Source: Desulfarculales bacterium UBA702 (lineage in GTDB: Bacteria; Desulfobacterota; Syntrophobacteria; Syntrophobacterales; Syntrophobacteraceae). Taken from it: a stretch of DNA of 48,521 bases. The position numbers were made by a program, and so were the translations under genes. A model generated the notes under the pieces. It had not been told where the DNA came from and ran no database searches. It was given only the letters and a program-made list of their open reading frames with translations. The stretch is from contig DBMI01000024.1 of the NCBI GenBank assembly GCA_002298165.1, positions 55,101-103,621 of the forward strand, written 5' to 3'. Position 1 is the stretch's first letter; each line of letters opens with the position of its first letter. Shown piece by piece: positions 8,292-16,953 of this stretch.

Positions 8292-9905
8292 CTACGCCTG
8301 GACTGGTTGCACCCCCTCTCTCGTGCGCGGGAGGGTGATTATGAATGCAGTCTCGACACCCGGTTGGGATTTGACCTCAATCTTACCCATGTGACTCTGG
8401 ACAATTCCGTGCACCACAGCCAGACCCAACCCCACGCCGTGGTAGTCTTGCTTTGTGGTAAAAAATGGTTCGAAAATGCTCGACAAGTTCTCCGCGGGAA
8501 TCCCCTTGCCATTATCGGCAACGGTGAACCGGATCGAATCCTCCTCCGGAACGTCCTCTGTTCTCACCGATAGCGTATCTCCACTCGACATCGCTTCAAC
8601 GGCATTGATAAACAGAGAGATCATCGCCTGATGCAGCTGATTTCCGTTTGCGATGAGCAAAGAGTTTCTCGCGTTAAGTTCCTTTACTTTTTTTATTCGA
8701 TTTATATCGAGGTGGTGGTTGACTATGAACAGGCTTTTTTCAATAAGCTCGTGCAGGTCAACTCTTCCAAACAAAGAATCGGGTGTTTTGGAGAAATGCA
8801 ACATTCCTTTTACAATACTTCCGCATCTTTTTAACTCGCCAACGACAATTTGCAACTGGTCGACGCTGGTTCTGCATTCCTCGGCGGTGAGGTTACCCTC
8901 CCCGAGCCTTTTTTGGAGAAGCTTCACATAGGTCAGGATACCCCCAAGCGGGTTATTGATTTCATGAGCGACGGTTGCCGCCAGCTTGCCCATCGAAGCC
9001 ATTTTGGCCACATTAATCATTTGATCCTGGGCCTGCTTCAGCTCTCGCGCCTTCTGCTCCACCCGATCTTCAAGCGTATGGGCCCATTGCTCGTTTTCGG
9101 CCTTGGTTCTTTTTAAATCGGCAACCATGCTGTTAAATGATTGCGCAAGACTGGCGATTTCATCCTTTCCCGTTACATCGAGCGAGAAATCCAGGTTTCC
9201 TTTCATGACTTTCGTGGTACCGTCAGCCAGGGCCTTAACAGGTTTATGGACCATGCGATATATATAAAGACCGCTGCAAAGCTCGATCAGAAAAATCCCG
9301 ACAAAGGAGTAGAGAGCCATTTGCCGGCGGCTCTCAGCGAGCGTCTTATCCAGTCCGGCCAGGCTCATCTTGGAATCGAGCAAACCCAGTATCTTCTGTT
9401 CGGAAGCCGGAGGATGGCAAGCCGGCCCCGCACAGGAAGGCTCGTTTCGAATCGGATTAATTACGCCCAGGACACGGTAGCCGCGAGGCGAGTTGAAAAC
9501 ACGGGGGCGAATCGAATCGGGCACGGATTCGAGAGGCGGCTCGCCACTGTGACAAACCGTGCATTGCTCGGCTTTGACATCGACCACCTGCCCTATTTCC
9601 CTCTGGTCGGTGCTGAAGATTATGGCGCCCTTCTTCTTATAAAGGCGGATGCCGTCGACACCGCTTCCGGACCCTAGATCCTCGATAATCCTGGCCACAT
9701 CCTCTTTGCTGTTTTTTAACATGCTATAGTGGATAGAACGCTCGATCAATTCGTTTGTATTCTTTGCCTGAGCCACAATTTGACTCATCAACTGGTCGCC
9801 GGTCGAGCGAATCATGACATAGGTCAGGGGCAGGAATATGATTACTCCGATTAGCGGGATAAGAAAGAATAGGCGAAATCCAAGGAGGTTTCTAAACTTG
9901 GTCAT
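8292..9905 (-). CDS. Paralogous haem-motif sensor histidine kinase
   Basis: This kinase, about 537 residues long, is closely related to the next gene downstream over its whole length, so the pair arose by duplication. It has an N-terminal helix (FRLFFLIPLIGVIIFLPL), a periplasmic domain with CTVCH and CAGPACH (CX4CH), a second helix (LYSFVGIFLIELCSGLYI), HAMP, a coiled linker, HisKA (VAHEINNPLGG) and HATPase (VADNGKGIP, GVGLGLAVVHGIV). Unlike its paralogue it has no long cytoplasmic N terminus, and its coiled linker before the H box is longer. ATG 9905 is annotated; a TTG at 9911 is better spaced from AGGGGA and may be the true start. It is first in the operon kinase-kinase-regulator. Confidence 0.92.
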   Translation of the reverse strand: MTKFRNLLGFRLFFLIPLIGVIIFLPLTYVMIRSTGDQLMSQIVAQAKNTNELIERSIHYSMLKNSKEDVARIIEDLGSGSGVDGIRLYKKKGAIIFSTDQREIGQVVDVKAEQCTVCHSGEPPLESVPDSIRPRVFNSPRGYRVLGVINPIRNEPSCAGPACHPPASEQKILGLLDSKMSLAGLDKTLAESRRQMALYSFVGIFLIELCSGLYIYRMVHKPVKALADGTTKVMKGNLDFSLDVTGKDEIASLAQSFNSMVADLKRTKAENEQWAHTLEDRVEQKARELKQAQDQMINVAKMASMGKLAATVAHEINNPLGGILTYVKLLQKRLGEGNLTAEECRTSVDQLQIVVGELKRCGSIVKGMLHFSKTPDSLFGRVDLHELIEKSLFIVNHHLDINRIKKVKELNARNSLLIANGNQLHQAMISLFINAVEAMSSGDTLSVRTEDVPEEDSIRFTVADNGKGIPAENLSSIFEPFFTTKQDYHGVGLGLAVVHGIVQSHMGKIEVKSQPGVETAFIITLPRTREGVQPVQA

Positions 9906-9926
9906 ATCCAAAACAATCCCCTTTTA

Positions 9927-9962
9927 CCCTCCCGCGGGGAGGGCTAGCTGGATTCCCAGCTA
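9927..9962 (-). promoter_or_regulatory. Two adjacent palindromes in kinase operon leader
   Basis: CCCTCCC (9927-9933) and GGGAGGG (9937-9943) form a tight hairpin next to the kinase start. Beside it, TAGCTGG (9945-9951) and CCAGCTA (9956-9962) are a perfect 7-bp dyad with 4-bp spacing. They lie between the candidate promoter and the start codon. They could be an operator or an attenuating hairpin; which one is not shown. Confidence 0.4.
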
Positions 9963-9984
9963 CGGTATCAAACGGTGGAAAATG

Positions 9985-10000
9985 TGCAAGAACTTTACCA
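9985..10000 (-). promoter_or_regulatory. Candidate sigma-54 (-24/-12) promoter of kinase operon
   Basis: On the minus strand this reads TGGTAAAGTTCTTGCA. GG and GC are separated by exactly 10 nt, and the -12 part TTGCA matches consensus; the -24 part (TGGTAA against TGGCAC) is weaker. It lies about 80 bp upstream of the first kinase gene, whose operon encodes a sigma-54 activator, so autoregulation is plausible. It could be chance. Confidence 0.35.
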
Positions 10001-10366
10001 GATAAGTACATCTCATGCAATGCGTTATAACCAGCCTGGCCGATTGTGGAGGAGCAGCTAAATGCGGTTTTTACTTGAATTTTTTATCACATTTACCTCA
10101 GGCTGATTCGCCCGGAAACGTGCCGTTTCCTCCCCGGATGACCGCCCGTGGATTTAAACTTTTGCCGCTATACATTAACCCATCGATACTGGAAATCAAC
10201 GTTTCAGGGACACGATCAGAGCTATATTTATCTACTTTTCGAAACTTACCGGTTATTTGCCCCCGATCCGAATTCCAGATACGGAGCAGTGGGCACCCTA
10301 GCCGTACGTCCCACCACGGAACATTGCCGTCCACTTAAGAGATTTGATGTAATTCCAGCTCTGGTT

Positions 10367-10626
10367 GTAGCACGGTCTCCCCGGGCTGTTGCCCAGATAG
10401 AGCTTTCTGAAAGTTGCTAAGCAAACGGATGACATTGGCCTAAGAACGTCATTCCCGCATGCTTCTGGCGGGAATCCAGTGGCTTTGCTTCGTGAAACCA
10501 GTAGATTACGGGATTCAAAGACGCCGGATTCCCGCCAGAAGCATGCGGGAATGACGATGTTCGAAGCTGAGATCCCGATAGATCATGCAGCGGGTTTTGG
10601 GCAACAGCCCCTCCCGACCGTGCTAC
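10367..10626. repeat. Nested inverted-repeat element (MITE/REP-like)
   Basis: Outer arms 10367-10395 and 10598-10626 are 29-nt imperfect inverted repeats with identical ends (GTAGCACGGTC and GGGCTGTTGCCCA on the left arm). Inner arms 10447-10477 and 10526-10556 are perfect 31-nt inverted repeats around a 48-nt core. Each inner arm itself contains ATTCCC...GGGAAT, a dRS3-like palindrome. No gene lies inside. Parts of the right side recur at 48475-48521, and the GGGCTGTTGCCCA core recurs at 37935-38115, so this is a dispersed family. Confidence 0.75.
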
Positions 10627-10816
10627 CCGCTCCGACCGAAGGTCTTCACCTGGTTCTGAAATAATTGGAGAACTTCGTTCGAGGGCATGACGCAGCCAGG
10701 AGACCACGTCATAACGATAAGAAAACAATTGTTCCGATGCGCCGCAGCGATCCCCCTCTCGGGCCTGTAGAGGACTTTCAGCTCAAAGTGAATGCACCCC
10801 GCGGGGCACCGACAAA

Positions 10817-10847
10817 AAAATGCCGCCGGCAGACCCGGCGGCATTTT
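10817..10847 (-). terminator. Intrinsic terminator after the 19-haem cytochrome gene
   Basis: AAAATGCCGCCGG (10817-10829) and CCGGCGGCATTTT (10835-10847) form a 13-bp stem with a 5-nt loop. On the minus strand the stem is followed by a run of seven T, about 50 bp after the stop codon of the cytochrome gene. Confidence 0.88.
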
Positions 10848-10895
10848 GATTGATGCAAGGGGGATCACACGAAGTCCCCCCTCCTGCCAACCTGC

Positions 10896-13778
10896 TTAAC
10901 GGTAGGCGAACAGCATTGAGTAGATTATGCCTATAACCAGGCTAATTCCGATTATAAGCGCACTCCAGCCAAAGATCTTGATTGCCCTCATGAATTTGGG
11001 CGGCAGCGGGTCGTCCAGATACTTCTCGAGTTCACCGCTAGCCAGGACCTTCTCGTATTCGGCCGGCCGCTCGCGCTTGAACTCATCCAGCGACATACGC
11101 CCGGTGAATACCACCGTGTCCATCGGGAACTTTTCCGGTCGGAAATGCGTGTTGAAAAAGTGAATTGTGAAAATAAACCCGGCGGCCAGCAGCGCCTCGT
11201 CACTGTGGATTATAGTGGCCACATTGATGAACCAGCCGGGAAATAGGTGCGTAAAGAACTCGGGAAACCAGAGCATCAGCCCGGATGAACCGATGACGGC
11301 GATACCCCAGAAGACTGCAAAGTAATCGAACTTTTCCCAGTAAGTCCATCGCCCATATTGAGGCCGTGGTCCCATCGCCAGGTACCATTTGACTGTGCCG
11401 ATCAATTCCCGGAGGTCTTTGAGACCGGGAAGCATGGAATCGGGTCCGAGAAGCATCTGCTTGAATCCACCAAATTCGCTCTTCCTGCGCTTCAGGAGGT
11501 CCCAGATATGCACACAGAAGACTCCCACCAGGAGAGTTGCGGCGAACCGGTGGAGAAAACCGGTTGTACCGGTCCCGCCCAGGAAGCGCGACAGGAACAC
11601 CGCCCAACTCATGTAGGAGAACTTTAGCGTCATACCGGTCGTCGCGAGGGTCAGGAAGCTGACGACCATGGTGGCATGCAGGACGCGGTGCAGCAGCTTG
11701 AAGCGAACATATTGCTTCTCGTTCGGGTCGTATTCAGCCGGGGGATGATCCCGTCTTGTTTGCAGCGAGCGCGGCAACCACAGGAACGTATGGACCCCGC
11801 TCACCACAAAGGTGGTGACAAGCAAGGTGGTCATCGCCCAGAAAGTCCAGAAAATCCAGGGATACCTCTCGGGATCGTGGTGCGTTGCATGGGTCAGATA
11901 TCCCGCAAACTGCCTCGTCGCCATTGGATGGCACTTCTGGCATGTAGCCACGATGTTATTGCGACTGAGGTGCGAAGCTGGATTGAGTATTGGCAAAATA
12001 TCATGAGTGCCGTGGCAGTCGTGGCACTTCGCGGTCTTGGCGCCCCCAAGCTCCGAGACCTTGCCGTGGAAAGTATCGAAATAAGTCTCCGCGATTTTCT
12101 GATGGCATCCCCCGCACGAATCCATGATCTCCAGCCGGAACTTATCCTGGTCTGTTCTCCGAATTGCGTGGGCGCTGTGGCAGTTGTTGCATGACGGCAA
12201 CTTAAGCTTCTTCTCGTCTTCAACTTTAAGAGCATGCACACTGGTGGCGTATTTTTCATAAACCCCTTTATGGCACTGCGCGCAAGTCGATGCGACATTG
12301 GCCGGATTGACGCTGGACTGGGGATCGGACGCCGGCAACTCGCGATGTGCCGTATGGCAGTTGGTGCACATTGCCGTCACAACCAAACCGCTCTTTAGCA
12401 AGCCCTTCCCGTGAATACTTTCAACGTAGTGCTTATGGATTTGCTGCTCGCCTTCAGTGTGGCGCACCGCCGCCTTACCGTTCTCACCGTGGCAGTACCC
12501 GCAAAGGCCCGGAACATTTGTAGGAAAAGTCGGAGAATTGATGTCCTTTTTCCCCAGAACCCCGTGAGTGCCGTGACAATCGGCGCAAATCGGCGCATTT
12601 GGATTATCCTGGCTGTGCAGCTTGCCGTGTGTGCTTACCTGATATTGTTCCACCTGCCCGGCGTGGCAAATCGAGCAGTCCACTTTTTTCGTGATCGTCT
12701 CACAGGCCCTGTTGGCGGATGGATTCACCTGGTTATGGCACTGGGCACAAGCCACTTTCGTGTGCATCGATCCCTTTATCTGCTCGGCATTCACATATAG
12801 CGCACGTCCATCCCTGGGCGACTTGAAGTCGGGTTTTCCGTGGCAATAAAGGCAATCGAGGTCGGCCACCCCCTGCTCGTAGAACACCTTGCGCGCCTTG
12901 TGCGGCTGATGGCATTCGATGCAGACCGGCACGCTTTCCGGACTTTTTTTCCAAAGTTCACCCTGTATTACTTTGCGGTGCACTTTCTCGATTTGGGAAT
13001 GACACTTTTCGCATGTGCCGACAACGTTGGCCTTCGAAATGGTCGAACGGGAATCGGTATGCGACAGGATGAGATGTGATCCGTGGCAGGAGACGCAGGT
13101 TGCACTGACATTTAGACCCTTCTTGTAAAGACCCTCCGCGTGGATGCTCTCCGAATAGTTATCCAGAATATGATCCTGGTGAATTTGCCGCTGGCTCTGA
13201 ACCTTTGTGCCTTCACTGTGGCACGATCCGCACACAAACGGCACATTGAGCGGAGTGACTCGAGATCTGATGTCCCTGACCGGAAGAATGTCATGCTCGC
13301 CGTGACAGTTCGAACACCGCGGGGCCAGTGTGTCGCCGCGCGCCAGAGCCTTTCCGTGAAGGCTCTCATCCACTTTGGCCTTGGCCTTGGCATGGCAGGT
13401 GCCGCAATTTACCGGCTTAACCGGAACCCCATGTTCTCCGTCGCTGCCCGCCAGATCCTCGTGACAATTGACACATGCCAGGCTTACGTGGACCGACCCT
13501 GAAAAACGAACCTCATCTACATAGAGGGAAACCGTCTTTCCGTCGCGCTCGGTGCTAAAAGACTCCTCTCCATGGCAAGCGAGACAGCCCTGGTTTTTAT
13601 GCACCGTAGTCTTTGAAATTTTTTCCTGTTGACCTGGTTTTGCCGCCGCGAGATAGCTGCTGTTCTCGGGGGCCGCTACGCCCAAGGCGATCAGCAGGAT
13701 AAATGCCAATGCTGGCAGAATTGCCTGCAGGATGGTTTTAAATACTCGGCCGTAAGGGCCCGCTTGCTTACTCTGCAC
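10896..13778 (-). CDS. 19-haem c-type cytochrome fused to cytochrome-b-like membrane domain (CbcL-like)
   Basis: The protein of about 960 residues has an N-terminal signal or anchor helix (LPALAFILLIALGVAA), a periplasmic part with 19 CxxCH motifs (from CLACH to CQKCH), and a C-terminal membrane domain of about five or six helices. Helix histidines such as HRVLHATMVV, HRFAATLLVG and the HSDEALLAAGF...IHFFNTHF stretch suggest a di-haem b domain of the HydC/FdnI type. CbcL of Geobacter is a known fusion of this design that passes electrons from menaquinol to the periplasm; this one has more haems. The GTG at 13778 is chosen because AAAGGAG is correctly spaced and the signal helix follows soon; a 46-residue longer frame starts at 13916. 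It is divergent from a similar 11-haem fusion. Confidence 0.92.
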   Translation of the reverse strand: MQSKQAGPYGRVFKTILQAILPALAFILLIALGVAAPENSSYLAAAKPGQQEKISKTTVHKNQGCLACHGEESFSTERDGKTVSLYVDEVRFSGSVHVSLACVNCHEDLAGSDGEHGVPVKPVNCGTCHAKAKAKVDESLHGKALARGDTLAPRCSNCHGEHDILPVRDIRSRVTPLNVPFVCGSCHSEGTKVQSQRQIHQDHILDNYSESIHAEGLYKKGLNVSATCVSCHGSHLILSHTDSRSTISKANVVGTCEKCHSQIEKVHRKVIQGELWKKSPESVPVCIECHQPHKARKVFYEQGVADLDCLYCHGKPDFKSPRDGRALYVNAEQIKGSMHTKVACAQCHNQVNPSANRACETITKKVDCSICHAGQVEQYQVSTHGKLHSQDNPNAPICADCHGTHGVLGKKDINSPTFPTNVPGLCGYCHGENGKAAVRHTEGEQQIHKHYVESIHGKGLLKSGLVVTAMCTNCHTAHRELPASDPQSSVNPANVASTCAQCHKGVYEKYATSVHALKVEDEKKLKLPSCNNCHSAHAIRRTDQDKFRLEIMDSCGGCHQKIAETYFDTFHGKVSELGGAKTAKCHDCHGTHDILPILNPASHLSRNNIVATCQKCHPMATRQFAGYLTHATHHDPERYPWIFWTFWAMTTLLVTTFVVSGVHTFLWLPRSLQTRRDHPPAEYDPNEKQYVRFKLLHRVLHATMVVSFLTLATTGMTLKFSYMSWAVFLSRFLGGTGTTGFLHRFAATLLVGVFCVHIWDLLKRRKSEFGGFKQMLLGPDSMLPGLKDLRELIGTVKWYLAMGPRPQYGRWTYWEKFDYFAVFWGIAVIGSSGLMLWFPEFFTHLFPGWFINVATIIHSDEALLAAGFIFTIHFFNTHFRPEKFPMDTVVFTGRMSLDEFKRERPAEYEKVLASGELEKYLDDPLPPKFMRAIKIFGWSALIIGISLVIGIIYSMLFAYR

Positions 13779-14662
13779 GCCAGAGTGCTCCTTTCGAAAT
13801 GGAAACGCCGATGCAGAACCGCTATGCCGCTTATCCTCGAATGGACACAGCAGCAAGGTTCCGAGGTTCTCGTTTACAGATATCCACGCGGCCCTCAAAA
13901 GGGCTGCATCCCTCAACCGGGAGAATGGCTCGCGCCGCCCCGGTTTAAAGACGCCTTTTTTGGGATTTGCCGTTACTGAGGATCTGCTGGAAAGGGAGAA
14001 TATACCGAAAGATTTGAAGCACTCGAGTCAGCAGGTACACATTATTGAACAGGGGAACTCCTATGGCATCCCTACGGCACAATGTCAAGCTAAGTTTATC
14101 TCCTGTTGCCCTTACGGCTGGCAGCGCAGCAATTAGAACCGCCAAAACGTCTTAAGAAAAGGGCACCGAATCAAAAAAGGAATTTCCCGGAAATTAATTG
14201 TTGCAGGCTAAAAACCGATGCGATAGTAAAGATGATTCAGGTAGACGGCACATCCAGCATGTACCGGAAGCCCGGGATGCGGTGATTCAGTAACCCTGCA
14301 TGATATACAGCTTAGCCATCTCTCCGCGCGCCAGCTGAAGCGAAAGCGTTACCTTCCCTCGATTCCGCGCCCCCTTCGAATAAACCCGACGGAGATGTTT
14401 TATTTCTTTTCCAGCATCTTTGTTTTGGTTATAAATCCGGCGCATTTGTAAATTGGTGGATGAGAGGAAAATGGTTTTTAGCGGTTAGACATATATGGGA
14501 GGCAGATTCTTCCCGCCTGAATTTTGGCTGGATTCTCAAACGCAGCGGCAATTCTTCGTAATACCGGGACCAAAATCCCACAGCGACCCCGTTGACACTT
14601 CGCTCAAGGCTCTCTCCAGCCATTCCTGTTCATAAACTTCAAACTGTAGGACTGCTTTAATT
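13779..14662. other. Long divergent intergenic region between two CbcL-like genes
   Basis: About 880 bp separate the divergent giant cytochrome genes. I see no gene with a ribosome site and family resemblance. The ribosome site AAAGGAG of the minus-strand gene lies at its left end. A TTGACA at about 14593 is present, but no -10 element is well spaced from it. The length suggests two separately controlled promoters with upstream binding sites, or a decayed gene. Confidence 0.5.
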
Positions 14663-16717
14663 ATGCGACCTGTCACGATCATCATGGTTTTTGCGCTCGC
14701 GGCGTTTTGCGCAATCTCTTCCGCGCCATCAATGGTTTATGCCGCCAAGGTTCAATCCGCGAAGGATCAGCCCTCGGAGATTAAAGCCACCGAGCTTCAC
14801 ACCTCGGAGACTCAGCCTCCGGAGACCAACGAGCGGTGCCTTTCCTGTCATGCGGAAGAAACTGACGATTTCCCGCACGTGGACGCCAAGGAATTTGGCG
14901 CCTCGATTCACGGGAAGAATCTTTGCATCTCCTGCCATACGGATGCCAAGGAAATCCCGCACAAAGACAAACTCGCACCTGTATCATGCGGGACCTGCCA
15001 CCGAATCGAATCGCGCATATATATGGAGTCCGATCACGGGCGTGCGCTCTCCAAGGGTATCGGCGAGGCTGCAACCTGCACCTCCTGTCATGGTAAAACC
15101 CATTCCCTGCTCTCATCACGAAATCCGGCATCGCCCGTAAATCATCAGAATATCCCGAAGACCTGCGGCAACTGTCACGCAGATGCTGAAAAGATGTCCA
15201 AATTTCGCCTGACAGAGAAGGAACCTCTTGATTCGTATATGCAGAGCGTCCACGGCCGGGCACAGCAGAATGGAGCAACCGGCGCTGCCGTCTGTTCCGA
15301 TTGCCACGGCACTCACGATCTTCATTCAGCGGCAAATCCCCTGTCCAAGGTCTACCGCGTAAATGTTCCCAAGACGTGTGGACGCTGCCATGAAAACGTG
15401 CGCGAGGTCTTCGAGCGAAGCATTCACGGCAAAGCGATGCAATCCGGCATCAAGGAGTCTCCCGTCTGCACCGATTGCCATGGAGAGCATACGATCCTCA
15501 GTACCAAGGACCCGGGATCGACTGTCTCTATTGGAGGAATCGCGAAGACCTGTTCTTCTTGCCATGAATCCGAAAAGCTGACCAAAAAATTCGGACTTCC
15601 CGTAGACAGACTGAAAACCTACGAGGAGTCTTTTCACGGTCTTGCAGCAAAGGGAGGCGACCTTCGTGTGGCCAACTGTTCCTCCTGTCACGGCTGGCAT
15701 GACATCCTTCCTTCCTATGATGCGCACTCTTCTATAAATCCTAAGAACATGAGATTTACGTGCGGCAAGTGTCATCCGGGTGCCGAAACGCGGCAGATTT
15801 CAGGCGCCGTTCACGGAACGACCGGAACAGCGGTGTCGAAGAGTCACTACGTAACGGAGTGGGTCAAGATCATCTATTACATACTCATACCAATCGTAAT
15901 CGGCTCCATGTTTTTGTACACGCTCTTCGACTACATCAGGAAGACGCTCTCGCACCGCAAACCATGGAAAGATGACCCAGACGACCATCTAAAAACCGGT
16001 CCCGCATTTAAATACGACTCCAATGCGGCGTTTACCTCACTGCACCACGAGCATGAAGACGATGAGGAGGCTGAAAATATACTGCGCTTCACCGTAAATG
16101 AGCGCTGGCAGCATGCACTTTTGATACTGACATTTGTAGTTCTCGCCTATACAGGGTTTGCACTGGTCTACCACGGTTCCTGGTGGGCGCAGCCTTTCGA
16201 TTTTCCGGGAGGAGAGGCAATAAGGAGGCAAATTCACCGCTGGACGGCACTGGTTCTGGTTCTTCTGGGCTTCTACCACCTGATTTACATGTTTGGCACA
16301 GCCCGAGGCAAAGAGCTTATCAGGACGCGTTTTCTTCCCGCCAAACGCGACTTGACCGACCCAATCAATCACACGCTCTACAACCTGGGGTTCACGAAGA
16401 AAAAACCAACCCATGTCTATCCCTCATTCATTGAGAAGATCGAGTACGTCTCGCTGATCTGGGGGTCGATAGTCATGGCCACAACGGGATTGATCCTGTT
16501 CTTCAGCGACTATTCGCTCCAGTTCTTCCCGCTTTGGGTCGCGGATGCCGCAACGCTGGTTCATTTCTACGAGGCGATACTGGCATGCCTGGCCGTAGGC
16601 ATCTGGCACATGTACTGGAGTATTTTCGACCCGGATGTCTATCCAATGAACTATGCCTGGCTGACCGGTAAACTGCGGCCAAAAAACAAACATGAGGAAG
16701 CTTTAAAGCAGGATTAG
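14663..16717 (+). CDS. 11-haem c-type cytochrome fused to cytochrome-b-like membrane domain (CbcL-like)
   Basis: The 684-residue protein starts with a signal peptide (IIMVFALAAFCAISS...VYA). A low-complexity linker rich in S, E, T and P follows. Eleven CxxCH motifs come next, from CLSCH near residue 57 to CGKCH near residue 370. Five membrane helices follow (about 395-660), with candidate b-haem histidines in WQHALLILTF, HRWTALVLVLLGFYH and VHFYEAILA...WHMYW. This is the same architecture as the divergent 19-haem protein with fewer haems, and the closing motif FDPDVYPMNYAWLTGKL matches FRPEKFPMDTVVFTGRM in the other. It likely oxidises menaquinol and feeds periplasmic cytochromes. The ribosome site is weak (TAGGA, 11 nt before ATG). 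A terminator follows at 16823. Confidence 0.92.
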   Translation: MRPVTIIMVFALAAFCAISSAPSMVYAAKVQSAKDQPSEIKATELHTSETQPPETNERCLSCHAEETDDFPHVDAKEFGASIHGKNLCISCHTDAKEIPHKDKLAPVSCGTCHRIESRIYMESDHGRALSKGIGEAATCTSCHGKTHSLLSSRNPASPVNHQNIPKTCGNCHADAEKMSKFRLTEKEPLDSYMQSVHGRAQQNGATGAAVCSDCHGTHDLHSAANPLSKVYRVNVPKTCGRCHENVREVFERSIHGKAMQSGIKESPVCTDCHGEHTILSTKDPGSTVSIGGIAKTCSSCHESEKLTKKFGLPVDRLKTYEESFHGLAAKGGDLRVANCSSCHGWHDILPSYDAHSSINPKNMRFTCGKCHPGAETRQISGAVHGTTGTAVSKSHYVTEWVKIIYYILIPIVIGSMFLYTLFDYIRKTLSHRKPWKDDPDDHLKTGPAFKYDSNAAFTSLHHEHEDDEEAENILRFTVNERWQHALLILTFVVLAYTGFALVYHGSWWAQPFDFPGGEAIRRQIHRWTALVLVLLGFYHLIYMFGTARGKELIRTRFLPAKRDLTDPINHTLYNLGFTKKKPTHVYPSFIEKIEYVSLIWGSIVMATTGLILFFSDYSLQFFPLWVADAATLVHFYEAILACLAVGIWHMYWSIFDPDVYPMNYAWLTGKLRPKNKHEEALKQD

Positions 16718-16822
16718 CCGCAATGGAGGAAATCTTTCACAAAATATTCCTCTACCGGCACAATTAGGGCAGTCTATCCATCTGATTCGATTGTCTTTAT
16801 TTATGGCTTTTGTTAGAATGCG

Positions 16823-16860
16823 CCCGCCCTCGGGAAAAACACCTCTCGAGGGCGGGTTTT
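16823..16860 (+). terminator. Intrinsic terminator after the 11-haem cytochrome gene
   Basis: CCCGCCCTCG (16823-16832) and CGAGGGCGGG (16847-16856) form a 10-bp GC stem followed directly by TTTTATTT, a standard Rho-independent terminator. It separates this gene from the next cytochrome operon. Confidence 0.9.
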
Positions 16861-16953
16861 ATTTAACAACGACAAACTCTTTATAAAGACTTTCTCCTGA
16901 CCTTATGTTTAGCCGGTCCTGGGCACCAGCGCATTGGGAACAGAAAGGCCAAA

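Larger units (their letters stand above)
9906..10895. other. Gene-free region between kinase operon and giant cytochrome
   Basis: No convincing gene is seen in about 990 bp between the upstream end of the kinase operon and the downstream end of the cytochrome gene. It contains a possible sigma-54 promoter and two small palindromes at the kinase side, a nested inverted-repeat element (10367-10626) in the middle and a terminator at the cytochrome side. Short open frames here lack ribosome sites and resemble nothing. Confidence 0.6.

Noticed and set aside
10447..10556. CRISPR array from the repeated 31-bp sequence
   Set aside because: Only two copies in inverted orientation; a CRISPR needs several direct repeats with similar spacers.
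14580..14620. Sigma-70 promoter with TTGACA before the 11-haem gene
   Set aside because: No -10 element at the expected distance.
14429..14623. Minus-strand 64-codon frame in the divergent cytochrome spacer
   Set aside because: No ribosome site or family resemblance; high-arginine content looks like a chance frame.
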